Shown here: piece after piece, positions 25,168 through 34,561 of the stretch | Layout: every line of letters starts with the position of its first letter | Position numbering within the stretch: the first letter of the stretch is position 1 | Assembly (NCBI RefSeq): GCF_019061125.1 | Contig: NZ_JAHQYI010000001.1 | Span: 1-64,000 of the forward strand | Length of the DNA stretch: 64,000 bases | Reading direction: 5' to 3' | DNA from: Microbacterium sp. NC79 | GTDB lineage: Bacteria > Actinomycetota > Actinomycetes > Actinomycetales > Microbacteriaceae | The notes under the pieces: generated by a model | What the model saw: the letters and a program-made list of their open reading frames with translations, nothing else | Told to the model about the DNA's origin: nothing | The model's database searches: none | Made by a program: the position numbers and the translations under genes

Positions 25168-27116
25168 CTACGCCCCGCGTTCAGTCGCTCAGCGGCAGCG
25201 CGAATGTCTGTGATCACGGCCGGCTCTTCAATCGTCGCCGGAATCATGACATCAGCCTTGCCATCCACAATTTCGCGGATCGTCTTGCGCAGCACCTTGC
25301 CCGAGCGGGTCTTGGGAAGACGCGGAACCACGACAACGTCGCGGAAAGCGGCAACAGCACCAATGTCGGCACGCACCTGAGCGACAAGTTCCTTTTTCAG
25401 GTCTTCCTCGCTTATGTCGACGCCAGCCTTCATCACAACGAAGCCGACAGGCACCTGGCCCTTTAGTTCATCGGCGGCGCCCACAACCGCGCACTCGGCG
25501 AGAGCCGCGTGCTCCAGCAGTGACTGCTCCATGGTTCCGGTCGACAAGCGGTGCCCTGCCACGTTGATCACGTCGTCGGCGCGACCCATGACGTAGAGGT
25601 AACCCTCATCGTCAAGGAAGCCGCTGTCACCCGTCGCGTAATAGCCGGGGAATGCGTTTGTGTACGACGAAGCGAAGCGCTCGGCGCCCGATTCCCCCGT
25701 TCCCCACAGCGTCGACAAGGCGCCGGGAGGCAACGGGAGTTTGATCGCAATGTTGCCCTCTTCGCCGGCAGGCACCGGCTTGCCATCCGAATCCAACACC
25801 TCGACGTTGAAGCCCGGAACCGGCACCGAGGGGGAGCCCGGCTTCAGTGGCATCGGGTCGAGGCCCTGGTGGTTGGCGCAGATCGGCCAACCGGTCTCGG
25901 TCTGCCACCAGTTGTCCACAACGGGCTTGCCGACGATATCGGAGGCCCACTGCCACGTCTCCGGGTCCAGGCGCTCGCCTGCGAGGAAGAACGTGCGCAG
26001 ACTCGACAGGTCACGCGTTGCCGCCAGCTCAGCGTTGGGGTCGACGCGGCGAATCGCGCGCAAAGCCGTGGGCGCTGTGAACAGGGCTGAAACCTTGTGC
26101 TGCTCAACCACGCGCCAGAACGCACCCGCATCGGGGGTGCCGACGGGCTTGCCCTCATACATAATCGTCGTCGCACCCGCCAGCAGCGGCGCGTACACAA
26201 TGTAGCTGTGACCAACGACCCAGCCGACATCACTCGCGGTAAACATGACGTCGCCCGGCTGAATGTTGAAGATGTTCTTCATCGACCACGCCAACGCCAC
26301 GGCGTGCCCGCCATTGTCACGCACCACGCCCTTCGGGATGCCCGTGGTTCCTGAGGTGTACAGCACGTACAGCGGATCAGTCGCGCGCACCGGAATTGCC
26401 GGGTACGGCGTCGTCGGAATCGAGCGGCTCGCCCAGTCCCACCACTGCGTACCAGGGGTGGTTCCGTCGTAGTCGGCAGCGGAACCAGGAATCTCTGGGC
26501 GGTCTTTCACGACGACCGTCTCGACACGATGTTCCGCCATTTCGACGGCATCACGAATCGTGGGCAGGTACTCGACCACACGGTTCGGCTCGATACCACC
26601 AGACGCGGTAATGATCACCTTGGGCTTCGCGTCATCGATGCGAACCTTGAGCTCTTTCGCGGCGAAACCACCAAACACCACCGAGTGCACCGCGCCGAGG
26701 CGGGCGCATGCCAGCATGGCGACGACCGCCTGCGGAATCATCGGCATGTAAATGATGACGCGGTCACCCTTGGCAACGCCGGCGTCGGCGAGCACGTGGC
26801 TGAACCGCGCGACGCGGCTGAGCAGGTTCTCGTACGTGTATTCACGCACCTTGCCGACGACGGGGGAGTCGTAGATCAGCGCGACCCGGTCGCCGTGCCC
26901 GGCCAGCACGTGCCGGTCAAGCGCGTTGTAGCTCGTGTTGAGCTCGCCATCCGGATACCAGCGCCCGTACGGCCCTGATGAGGCATCGAAGGCGCGGGTC
27001 GGCTCGCGGTACCAGTCGATGGCCTGCGCTGCCTCCAGCCAATAGGCCTCCGGATCCTGCACGCTGCGGTCGAAAGCGGCGCGGTAAGCGGTTCCTGCTG
27101 TCTGCGTTGAACTCAT
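25164..27116 (-). CDS. Propionyl-CoA/acetyl-CoA synthetase (PrpE-like)
   Basis: AMP-forming acyl-CoA synthetase, 650 residues, that activates a short-chain acid (propionate or acetate) to its CoA thioester. ATP-binding motif YTSGTTGIPKGVV, WWQTETGWP and the C-terminal acylation lysine region PKTRSGKVLRKTIREI are intact. The N-terminal AYWLEAAQAIDWY and SVVFGGFAAKELKVRIDDAKPK-type segments point to the PrpE branch rather than classical Acs. ATG 27116 follows GGAGA with a 5-nt spacer; ATG 27128 is the alternative. It is monocistronic. Confidence 0.9.
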   Translation of the reverse strand: MSSTQTAGTAYRAAFDRSVQDPEAYWLEAAQAIDWYREPTRAFDASSGPYGRWYPDGELNTSYNALDRHVLAGHGDRVALIYDSPVVGKVREYTYENLLSRVARFSHVLADAGVAKGDRVIIYMPMIPQAVVAMLACARLGAVHSVVFGGFAAKELKVRIDDAKPKVIITASGGIEPNRVVEYLPTIRDAVEMAEHRVETVVVKDRPEIPGSAADYDGTTPGTQWWDWASRSIPTTPYPAIPVRATDPLYVLYTSGTTGIPKGVVRDNGGHAVALAWSMKNIFNIQPGDVMFTASDVGWVVGHSYIVYAPLLAGATTIMYEGKPVGTPDAGAFWRVVEQHKVSALFTAPTALRAIRRVDPNAELAATRDLSSLRTFFLAGERLDPETWQWASDIVGKPVVDNWWQTETGWPICANHQGLDPMPLKPGSPSVPVPGFNVEVLDSDGKPVPAGEEGNIAIKLPLPPGALSTLWGTGESGAERFASSYTNAFPGYYATGDSGFLDDEGYLYVMGRADDVINVAGHRLSTGTMEQSLLEHAALAECAVVGAADELKGQVPVGFVVMKAGVDISEEDLKKELVAQVRADIGAVAAFRDVVVVPRLPKTRSGKVLRKTIREIVDGKADVMIPATIEEPAVITDIRAAAERLNAGRS

Positions 27117-27577
27117 GTCGTTCTCCATCGAACATCCCGTCACGGTTGCAGAGAGTGTCGCACGCTACCCGGTCTACCACGAAGACGAGAGCGGCGAAAC
27201 TGCCAACTTTCGGCAGTACTCACGCTGCGGAGGATGAGCGGAACCAGGGGGTTGCGTAAGCGCGAATGTGGGTGATTCAGCGCGTAACGTCGCGCGAAAA
27301 GCGCCACACGGCCGCACGATTCGTGATGTGATGGTGACATCACCGCAGACCTTCCCTTGGTGGGTGGGAAAGGGCATCGTGTGTGCGCCTCGTGCGCAGC
27401 CCGTGATGCTGTGCTCGATGGCGATGTTGTTCGTGTGGAACGACACCGCATTGGGCGCCGGAGTGGGGGGTCGCCGTTTACTCGGCGCCCCACTCCGCAA
27501 TTTCAGAGACCGTCACACCGCAATAACAGGCGTGAAGCGGCCCGATCACAGACGCCCAGCGCCGACCCCCAGCGCCC
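27117..27577. other. 461-nt intergenic region without a convincing gene
   Basis: It contains one CGGAACCAGG motif (27238-27247) and a strong hairpin at 27459-27497. Short ORFs exist in several frames, for example 27357-27500 on the plus strand with some coding-like bias, but none has a ribosome site or recognisable family, so I do not call a gene. Confidence 0.6.
27459..27497 (-). terminator. Hairpin, probable terminator of the AlkD-like gene
   Basis: A perfect 10-bp outer stem, CGGAGTGGGG (27459-27468) with 27488-27497, and an inner CGCCG/CGGCG stem. It lies 81 nt downstream of the minus-strand stop at 27578. No T tract. Confidence 0.5.
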
Positions 27578-28249
27578 TCATGACAAATGCTTCAGCGCTT
27601 CGCGCTTCGACAGGCCGCTGAGTTCCGGGTGGGCATCAACAAACGCGCGCACCCAGTGTGCATCGGTCTTGCCGTATTCGCGCAGCGCCCAGCCGATCGC
27701 CTTTCGAATGAAGAACTCGGTGTCGTCGATGTTTGATTCGATCGCAATGCTCAGCAGCTCTCGATCGGTGTCGTGCTTGCGACGCAACTGACAGATGATG
27801 CTGGCCCGTCGAATCCACACGTCGTCATCCGCACTCCAGATGAGCATCAGTTGAGTGACTTCGACTGGATGAGCGATCAACACCTCGCCAAGACGCGCGG
27901 AGACCTCATCAACCAGATCCCACCAGGCGCCGACCCGAATCATCTCCTCGTACAGATCGAGCATGTCCAGGCGCGCCCGCAGCGGCCGCAGCGACAGGAT
28001 CGTGGTCGCGGCATAGCGCTCCTCCCGATTCGTCGCTTCGCGCCACAGGGTTTGCGCGACCTCCCGCAGCTCATCGGCATCACCAGATCCGCGCGCCGCT
28101 TGCTTTGTGAGGGCGCGAACAGTCGGAACCTTGACGCCGAGAAAGGGCATCGCCGACTTCATATACGCCTGCTGTCCGGGCGCGAGGAGCGGGTTGGCGG
28201 CATCCCGCAGCGACACTCGAATGGCATCGACAAGCTCGGCGGCAGTCAC
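27578..28249 (-). CDS. DNA alkylation repair protein, AlkD-like
   Basis: A 223-residue all-helical HEAT-like repeat protein of the AlkD family of DNA glycosylases, which remove positively charged alkylated bases. PFLGVKVPTVRALTKQAAR, WREATNREERYAATTILSL, WWDLVDEVSARLGEVL, WIRRASIICQLRRKHDTD and FFIRKAIGWALREYGKTD match the family pattern. Acidic and aromatic residues lining the DNA groove appear to be kept (WWDLVD, AIGWALREY). It is divergent from manA, with 81 nt between the starts. Confidence 0.88.
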   Translation of the reverse strand: MTAAELVDAIRVSLRDAANPLLAPGQQAYMKSAMPFLGVKVPTVRALTKQAARGSGDADELREVAQTLWREATNREERYAATTILSLRPLRARLDMLDLYEEMIRVGAWWDLVDEVSARLGEVLIAHPVEVTQLMLIWSADDDVWIRRASIICQLRRKHDTDRELLSIAIESNIDDTEFFIRKAIGWALREYGKTDAHWVRAFVDAHPELSGLSKREALKHLS

Positions 28250-28330
28250 GGGCTGATTCTAGCTCGCGGCGCGAACGGCGCACCATTAACCGATATCCCG
28301 GTCGCGGGGCAGAATGGAGGGGTGTGTGCC

Positions 28331-29476
28331 GTGCGCTTGATCCCGATCGAAAACGATGTCCAGCCCTACGCCTGGGGAATGCCTGGCGGCGTTTCGCGCG
28401 CCCTAGGGTGGCCAGACACGACCGACACTCAGGCGGAGCTGTGGCTGGGCGCGCACCCGAGTTCGCCCTCGCGCCCCGTCTCACCCGAAGCCTTTACTGC
28501 GCTTGACACGTGGGAGACGCAGAGCGGAACCACGCTGCCGTACCTGCTGAAGGTCCTGACGGCCTCCAAGCCGTTGTCGTTGCAAGCACACCCCAACCCC
28601 GCGCAAGCTGCAGCAGGCTTTGCGCGCGAAGAAGCGGCAGGCATTGACCGCGCCGCGTTCAACCGCAACTACAAAGACCCGTATGCAAAGCCCGAGCTCA
28701 TCGTTGCCCTCGACGATGGGTTCCAGGCGCTGTGTGGTTTTCGCCCGATCGATCAGACCGCCGAGCGTCTGACGCGCCTCGCCGCAGTTGCTGAGGCTCC
28801 GGAACCAATCCTCGCGTTTAGAGATTTGCTGGTCACGCGCGGATTGCGTGAGGCAGTCGCCTTCACGCTTTCCGGTCACGAGAATGTGGCCGCACTTGTC
28901 GCCGCGCTGGTCAGCGCTGACGTCGCCGACCCCACGATCGCGCCGGTCATCTCCGTCGTGCAGCTGGCTTTCCCGAACGACAACGGCCTACCGTTCGCCC
29001 TGCTCCTCAATCACGTCACGCTCCAGGCAGGCGAGAGCCTCTGGTTGCCTGCGGGCAACGTGCACGCCTATCTGCAGGGCAGCGGCATGGAACTCATGGG
29101 TCCGAGCGACAACGTGCTGCGAGGCGGTCTCACCCCGAAGCACGTCGACACGGTCGAGCTCATGAACACCCTCGTTTTTGAAGAGTCGGTCGATCCACGA
29201 TTGGCGCCCATCGACCTGGCGGCAGGAGTACGCGCGTATCGTCCGTCTACCGTGGCGTCCGGTGAGGGCGTGCCGTTCGAGCTGTGGGAGGTCACCGCCG
29301 ACGCCCAGATCACCGTGCCCAGTGCCGCGATTTTTGTCGTCACCGATGGCGACTTCACCATCACGCTCGATGGTTCCGATCACCTGCTTGCCCGCGGCAC
29401 CACGCACTTCCTGTCGGATGCTGCCGACGTCGCCGTCACCGGTTCCGGCCGTCTGTGGGTGGCGACCGCCCGCTAA
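28331..29476 (+). CDS. manA: Mannose-6-phosphate isomerase, type I
   Basis: Interconverts mannose-6-P and fructose-6-P, a zinc enzyme, 381 residues. IENDVQPYAWG opens the fold. Zinc ligands are in LQAHPN (Gln, His), KPELIVAL (Glu) and GNVHAYLQGSGMELM (His), and DNVLRGGLTPKHVD completes the signature. GTG 28331 is preferred, with GGAGG 10 nt upstream; GTG 28322 is too close to it. It follows the divergent AlkD-like gene. No mannose transporter or glycosylation gene is adjacent. Confidence 0.92.
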   Translation: MRLIPIENDVQPYAWGMPGGVSRALGWPDTTDTQAELWLGAHPSSPSRPVSPEAFTALDTWETQSGTTLPYLLKVLTASKPLSLQAHPNPAQAAAGFAREEAAGIDRAAFNRNYKDPYAKPELIVALDDGFQALCGFRPIDQTAERLTRLAAVAEAPEPILAFRDLLVTRGLREAVAFTLSGHENVAALVAALVSADVADPTIAPVISVVQLAFPNDNGLPFALLLNHVTLQAGESLWLPAGNVHAYLQGSGMELMGPSDNVLRGGLTPKHVDTVELMNTLVFEESVDPRLAPIDLAAGVRAYRPSTVASGEGVPFELWEVTADAQITVPSAAIFVVTDGDFTITLDGSDHLLARGTTHFLSDAADVAVTGSGRLWVATAR

Positions 29477-29588
29477 CCGCTCGCGCACAGCAAGGCGCTC
29501 CACCCGAACGATAGAATTGCACCATCGCAGGCGCCCGGACGACCGGCCTCGCCTTCATCACCAGCGGACGGCCGCACGAAAGACCCGC

Positions 29589-30692
29589 ATGTCTGTTCTT
29601 CGCGCTGTTCTCACTCCCGCAGCCACCGTCAGCCTTCTCCTGGGCTGGATCGGCGTTGTCGCGCTCATGGTATTTTCTGACGCGATCGGTGCCGCAGAAC
29701 CCCTCATCACGTGGCTCGCGCTCGCCGCGGTTGTCGCCGTCATCCTGGTCGCCGCCTTCGGCGTCGTCGCTCAGGCCGAGGCGCTCGCCCACAAACTCGG
29801 TGATCCGTATGGCTCGCTCATCCTGACGATCTCGATCGTGCTGGTTGAGGTGATCCTTATCGCGTCGGTGCTGCTCGGTCCCGGTGAACACGCGACGATC
29901 GCGCGGGACTCCGTGATGGCCGTCACGATGATCATCCTGGGCCTCGTCGTCGGTGTCTCACTCCTGATCGCACCGCGCCGTGAAAGCATCGTCAACCGCC
30001 CTGGCACCACGAGTTACCTCGTAATGATCATCGCCCTCGCCGCCATTGCCTTCGTGGTTCCGTTCTTCCTTCCGGCCGGCACCTACACCGGTCCGCTCGC
30101 GTTCATCGTGGCCGCCGTGGCGATCGTCGGTTACGGCCTGTTCCTGGTTCGCCAGATGGGCCCGCGTGCCGCTGACTACCGCGAGAACGATGCGGCAACC
30201 GACGAGCACCGCGACGTTCGCGACGTGGTGCGGAACCACGGGGCTGAGCTGTGGGCGCGCACGCTGCTGCTGATTGCCACCGCGGTTCCGATCGTGATCA
30301 TGAGCCACGACATGTCGACGCTCATGGACACCGCGTTCACCGAAGCCGGGGCGCCGCTCGCGCTGTCTGGCGTGGTGATCGCCTTCATCGTGTTCACGCC
30401 CGAGACCATCACGACGCTGCGGGCGGCTCGCGCTGGCGAGGTTCAGCGCGTCGTCAACCTGTGCCTTGGGGCACTCGTGTCGACGGTGGGTCTCACGATT
30501 CCGGTGGTGCTCGTGATTGGGGAAGTTACCGGGTCTACCATCACGCTCGCGCCCGATGCGACGCAGCTCCTGCTCATGATCGCCATGGTGCTCGCGACGA
30601 TCTTGGCGTTCTGGGGCGGCAAGACCACCCGCGCTCGCGGCGTGGTTCCGGTGCTCCTCTTCGCCGCTTACTTCGCACTCATCACGCTCTGA
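29589..30692 (+). CDS. Calcium/sodium-proton exchanger, ChaA type
   Basis: A 367-residue membrane antiporter of the CaCA superfamily, with 11 or so helices in two inverted halves. The two acidic signature helices are SIVLVEVILIASVLL (about 82-96) and FIVFTPETITTLRAAR (about 262-277). It likely exports Ca2+, Na+ or K+ for protons. ATG 29589 marks the start of homology; a TAGAAT -10 element lies at 29511-29516. It is convergent with the ABC operon, separated by GGAACC-rich repeats. Confidence 0.88.
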   Translation: MSVLRAVLTPAATVSLLLGWIGVVALMVFSDAIGAAEPLITWLALAAVVAVILVAAFGVVAQAEALAHKLGDPYGSLILTISIVLVEVILIASVLLGPGEHATIARDSVMAVTMIILGLVVGVSLLIAPRRESIVNRPGTTSYLVMIIALAAIAFVVPFFLPAGTYTGPLAFIVAAVAIVGYGLFLVRQMGPRAADYRENDAATDEHRDVRDVVRNHGAELWARTLLLIATAVPIVIMSHDMSTLMDTAFTEAGAPLALSGVVIAFIVFTPETITTLRAARAGEVQRVVNLCLGALVSTVGLTIPVVLVIGEVTGSTITLAPDATQLLLMIAMVLATILAFWGGKTTRARGVVPVLLFAAYFALITL

Positions 30693-30730
30693 CCCCCGCC
30701 CTCACGCATCTCTTCTCCTCGCGGGGGGAG

Positions 30731-30807
30731 CTGCGGAACCGGAACGTGCGGAGAGCGGAACCAGGACGTGCGGGGAGCGGGGGGAGCGGGAACCAGGACG
30801 TGCGGAG
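30731..30807. repeat. Intergenic cluster of GGAACC-containing repeats
   Basis: Three irregular units GCGGAACC(A/G)GGAACGTGCGG-like, near 30733, 30755 and 30788, fill most of the gap between the convergent exchanger gene and the ABC permease gene. Confidence 0.75.
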
Positions 30808-30833
30808 TGTGGGAAGCGGAAGCCCGGCAAGCC

Positions 30834-32144
30834 TTAGTTGGCGCGGAGCGCTTCGACGGGTTCGATCTTGGCGGCGCGGCGGGCCGGATACCATCCAGAC
30901 GCCCAACCAACGACCGCACCAAGCAACGCGCCGACGATCGCGACGACCGGGTTCACCACGGGCGTCCAGCCCTGCGTTACCGCCACAACGACCACGCCGA
31001 TGACACCGAGCGCCGCGCCGATTAACCCACCCAGCAGACCGATCACGATCGACTCCACCAAGAACTGCCCGGCGATCTGTCTGCGGGTTGCCCCGAGCGC
31101 CCGCCGCAACCCGATTTCACCCGTGCGCTCCATCACGCTGAGCAGCGTCACGTTGGCAATACCGAGACCACCCGCGAGCAACGAAATAGCGCCGAGAATC
31201 AGGAAGACGATGTTGATGTCGGCCTGCACGTTGCTGCTCAGGTCGCTCGCGCCCTGGGGCGCTTTCACCTCATACGAGTCTGGCTTTTCCGGGGCGAGCG
31301 CGATGGGCGCCTGTTTTGCGACGACGGGGCCGGCACCGTAGTCAATCTTGATCTGCAATTGCGTGGGTGCGACAAGGCGGAAGTCATCCCGCGCCGCGCC
31401 CATCGGAATCCACACGGTCTCCAGCAGTGACGCGCGGGAGTCCAGGGCATCGACAATGCCGATCACGCTGTACGCGATGCCGTCAATGAAAATCGACGGC
31501 TGGGTCTCGACGCGGGTCACGCCGAGACGCGTTGCCGCGTTCTTACCCAAGACGGCGACGCGATCGCCGCGAGCATCATGCCCCTCGTCAAACATGCGTC
31601 CGGTCTGCAACGAGCCACCCAGCACAGAAAGGAGCTCGCTCGATGCGGCCGTCACGCCGGGCGGTGTCTTAGCCGCGATCGAGGGGTCGTTGATCGGAAC
31701 CGCGGTGACGTCGGTAATGCCCTCAACGTCGGCAGTCAAAGCAGCGCCGGTAACGCCGACAAGCGTCTGCACGCGCGAGGGAGAATCCCACGGCAGCGTG
31801 CCCGTCGCGATCGTCGACTGGCCACGGCTCGCTTCACCCGGCGTCACGATCACCTGCGTCGCTGCAGCCGCGTTGAACTGCGTCGCGATCTGGTTTGCCG
31901 CCGTCTGCGCAAACGCCAGCGTCGCCACCAACGAACCAATACCGAGCACCGTGCCAAGCGTCGTCATAAACAGACGAGCGGGGCGCGACCCAATATCGGT
32001 CGTCGCCTCCACCACGAGGTCTTGGAAGGTAAAGCGATCCGCGCGCTTCACCGGCGTCAGCAACTGCACCGTCGTTTCCAACTCAGCCAATGGTTCCGTG
32101 CTTGTGCCCTTCTTGTCGCGCTTGTTGCGCTTAAACGGCCACAT
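30834..32144 (-). CDS. MacB/FtsX-type ABC transporter permease
   Basis: A 436-residue permease with helix 1 near residues 57-80, a large extracytoplasmic MacB-type periplasmic-core domain (about 85-300) and three C-terminal helices (about 310-335, 365-390, 400-420). RTGEIGLRRALGATRRQIAGQF is the FtsX/MacB coupling signature. It pairs with the overlapping ATPase and the fusion protein as a tripartite mechanotransmission complex. Export of a lipoprotein, peptide or toxic compound is possible; the cargo is unknown. Last gene of a four-gene minus-strand operon. Confidence 0.9.
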   Translation of the reverse strand: MWPFKRNKRDKKGTSTEPLAELETTVQLLTPVKRADRFTFQDLVVEATTDIGSRPARLFMTTLGTVLGIGSLVATLAFAQTAANQIATQFNAAAATQVIVTPGEASRGQSTIATGTLPWDSPSRVQTLVGVTGAALTADVEGITDVTAVPINDPSIAAKTPPGVTAASSELLSVLGGSLQTGRMFDEGHDARGDRVAVLGKNAATRLGVTRVETQPSIFIDGIAYSVIGIVDALDSRASLLETVWIPMGAARDDFRLVAPTQLQIKIDYGAGPVVAKQAPIALAPEKPDSYEVKAPQGASDLSSNVQADINIVFLILGAISLLAGGLGIANVTLLSVMERTGEIGLRRALGATRRQIAGQFLVESIVIGLLGGLIGAALGVIGVVVVAVTQGWTPVVNPVVAIVGALLGAVVGWASGWYPARRAAKIEPVEALRAN

Positions 32145-32821
32145 CAGTCCAGCTCCGTGAGTCGGCCATCGCGGATTTCAATGCGACGACGAGCACGGTC
32201 AGCGACGTGCTGATCGTGCGTGATGATGACGAGCGTCAGGCCATCGGCATTGAGCTCTTCGAACAGCTCCATCACTTCGCCAGACGTGCGCTGGTCGAGG
32301 TTTCCGGTGGGCTCATCGGCCAGCAGTAGCTTGGGTCGCGACACGACGGCACGCGCCACGGCAACGCGCTGACGCTCACCACCGGAGAGCGAACCAGGCA
32401 AGAAATCGACACGGTGGCTCAGCCCTACGCGATTCAGCGCTTCGCGCGCGAGGCCATCGCGCTCGCGGCGGGGGATGCCGCTGTAGAGCATCGGCATCAG
32501 CACGTTATCGAGCACCGTTCGCCTGGGCATGAGGTGAAACGACTGGAAAACGAAACCAATAAAGCGTGCGCGGGCCGCGGCACGGTCGTCTTCTGAGAGG
32601 TTGCTCGTCAGGGCGCCGGAGAGCTTGTACTCCCCGACGGTCGGACGATCCAGTAGGCCCAGAATGTTGAGCATCGTGGACTTTCCGGAACCACTGGGCC
32701 CGACGATGCCGACGTAGTCACCGGCCTCGATCGTGAGGTTGATGCCCTTCAATGCTTGAACTTCAGGTGGTCCGGGAAAAGACCGGGTGACGTCACGAAT
32801 CTCGACGACGGGGTCGGTCAT
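32144..32821 (-). CDS. ABC transporter ATPase, MacB/LolD type
   Basis: A 225-residue ATPase: Walker [14 protein letters not shown]-loop FQSFHLMP, signature [14 protein letters not shown], Walker [13 protein letters not shown] and H-loop ITHDQ, all intact. GNLD and the insert around residues 75-100 place it with MacB/LolD. It shares one base with the permease start downstream and overlaps the fusion-protein stop by 4 nt, so the three are translationally coupled. Confidence 0.93.
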   Translation of the reverse strand: MTDPVVEIRDVTRSFPGPPEVQALKGINLTIEAGDYVGIVGPSGSGKSTMLNILGLLDRPTVGEYKLSGALTSNLSEDDRAAARARFIGFVFQSFHLMPRRTVLDNVLMPMLYSGIPRRERDGLAREALNRVGLSHRVDFLPGSLSGGERQRVAVARAVVSRPKLLLADEPTGNLDQRTSGEVMELFEELNADGLTLVIITHDQHVADRARRRIEIRDGRLTELD

Positions 32822-34470
32822 GAACCCACCACAACGAGATCGCCCTTTTCGAGCTCACCCTTGATCGGCTTCACCTCGACGTACCCGCCAGCGGCGAGCC
32901 CCGTCTCCACGGTCACGAGACGCGTCTCAGCCTTGTCGCCGTCGCGGGGATCCCCAACGGCCACCTCGACGCGGCTTTCACCACCGGGGCCAGCCGTGAG
33001 CGCCGACGGCGGAACCGACAGCACGTCGCCCTCTGTCGCGCCGACCGGAATCTGCACGCGCACGTTACTGCCCTGCACCTGCTGAATCTGCTCAGGCGTA
33101 AATGGCGCTGGCTCCAACGTCACCGCCCAGCGATCCGTCGCATTCTTGCCAGGCTCAACCTTGGTGATCGTCGCGGTGTGCTCAGAGTCATCAGGCATCG
33201 CAAACGTAGCGACGGTTCCGACGGTCAGAAGCTTGCCGTCAGCGGCGGCAACGGAACCAGAAAGCTCGAGGGACGCGCCTGACACTGACATGGCGACGCC
33301 CTCGGGGGCGGAACCACGGGCAATGTTGACGGCGTTCACCAGGCGTGGCAGCTGAGTCAGGTAGAGAACTTCGCTTGACGGCAGGTACGGCTGGATGGCC
33401 TCGCGGGCATCGGCCAGCGACTCCTGCGCGGAGGTCAGACCCGAACGAGCTGACTCCAGCGCCGCCCACTCATTGGAGGCATCGGGATCGGCAAAGAGTT
33501 GGTCGCGGATGAGCTGTTGGAGCGCGAGGTTGTCTTTGGCGCTGGCGACGGCGGAGGCATTGTAGGGGTCAGCCTTCTCGGCATCGTCGACAGCGCGCTG
33601 TGCTTCAGCCACCGCGTTGTCAGCCTGCTTAAGCGCTACCGGGTCGACCGTGCCAGACGCGGCGTTGTCGTATGCGGACTGCGCCTGGTTGACGTTGGTC
33701 TGGGCATCGGTGACGGCCTGTTGCGCGGCGCGGAAGTTCTCGTCAGCGCCCTCCTCGTTCGGGGGCAACGGATAGCCGACCTGCGCATACAGGGCCGCGA
33801 TGCCATCAGCGAGCGCTTGGTCGAACACATTGTTGGCGACGTCGCCTGCGGCAATGCCGAGCGACGCCAGCGCCTGCTTGAGCTGGAGAACGTCTGGTCC
33901 GGAGACACCAATGCGCAATGTGCGGTAGGAAGGCAGATCTCCTGGCAACACGAAGACCGGGCGTCCTGAAATCTCGGCCACGATCGACAGCGGCTTGAGC
34001 TCAGCACCAACAGCCGGAACCTGGCCGGTGACGATGGCTCCACCGCTGAACGATGAGGTGTCCAGTTTGACGTCAACGGAGTCGGCAAAACTGATGTCCG
34101 AGCGGATCGTGACGTCGTTGGAGAGCTTGCCATACTCGACCGGAACCGTGATGAGGCCGGGGTCTGGTGCCTTCGCATTGTTGGCGGCGTCAGCAGGTGA
34201 TGTGATGAAGTGACCGATCAGAAGGCCGCCGATGAGCGCGACGATCGCGATTACGGCGCTGACCCACAGCCCCTTGTTTCCGCGGAAGACGCGGCTCCAG
34301 CCTGCGCCCTTCTTCCCCTTACCCGTACCGTCAGCGTCACCGAGGTCGTCGAACTCGAGAACTTCCTGGCGAGGCGCGTCGTCTTCGAGCTCAGCGATGA
34401 CTGCCGTCTCTTCGTCGGAGCCGTCAGCCCCACCAAGGTCAGAGCTGTCTGTGCGATCCTTCGGGGTCAT
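32818..34470 (-). CDS. Membrane-fusion / HlyD-like protein with peptidoglycan-binding segment
   Basis: A 550-residue protein anchored by one helix (about 70-92) after an acidic cytoplasmic tail. Extracytoplasmic parts: a beta-rich region (about 105-175), a peptidoglycan-binding-like segment ([21 protein letters not shown], about 185-205), a long Gln/Ala-rich coiled coil (about 245-360) and a C-terminal barrel-type domain. This is the adaptor of MacB-type systems in Gram-positives. ATG 34470 overlaps the stop of a tiny ORF (34467-34532) as ATGA. Confidence 0.85.
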   Translation of the reverse strand: MTPKDRTDSSDLGGADGSDEETAVIAELEDDAPRQEVLEFDDLGDADGTGKGKKGAGWSRVFRGNKGLWVSAVIAIVALIGGLLIGHFITSPADAANNAKAPDPGLITVPVEYGKLSNDVTIRSDISFADSVDVKLDTSSFSGGAIVTGQVPAVGAELKPLSIVAEISGRPVFVLPGDLPSYRTLRIGVSGPDVLQLKQALASLGIAAGDVANNVFDQALADGIAALYAQVGYPLPPNEEGADENFRAAQQAVTDAQTNVNQAQSAYDNAASGTVDPVALKQADNAVAEAQRAVDDAEKADPYNASAVASAKDNLALQQLIRDQLFADPDASNEWAALESARSGLTSAQESLADAREAIQPYLPSSEVLYLTQLPRLVNAVNIARGSAPEGVAMSVSGASLELSGSVAAADGKLLTVGTVATFAMPDDSEHTATITKVEPGKNATDRWAVTLEPAPFTPEQIQQVQGSNVRVQIPVGATEGDVLSVPPSALTAGPGGESRVEVAVGDPRDGDKAETRLVTVETGLAAGGYVEVKPIKGELEKGDLVVVGS

Positions 34471-34532
34471 CCCTTGTCAACCTGTTCTTGAGCTGCGTTG
34501 AACTCTTCGAGTTCGTTCTTGTTGTCGGCCAT
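34467..34532 (-). pseudogene. Tiny ORF duplicating the C-terminus of the lipoprotein
   Basis: ATG 34532 opens a 21-codon ORF beginning MADNKNELEEF and ending QEQVDKG. The end of the neighbouring lipoprotein (34562 onward) reads ENKKELDEFKAAQEQANKG, and the DNA of the two segments is roughly 75-80 percent identical over 66 nt. An in-frame TAG lies two codons upstream, so it is a partial tandem duplication rather than a full gene. Its TGA overlaps the ATG of the fusion-protein gene, which may make it a coupling ORF. No ribosome site is visible. Confidence 0.6.
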
Positions 34533-34561
34533 GCGCTAGCAGTCAAGCTGCTGACAGTCCG

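Noticed and set aside
27268..27791. Several ORFs on both strands in the gap between the acyl-CoA synthetase and AlkD-like genes
   Set aside because: They have no ribosome sites and no recognisable motifs, and those reaching past 27577 are antisense to the AlkD-like gene.
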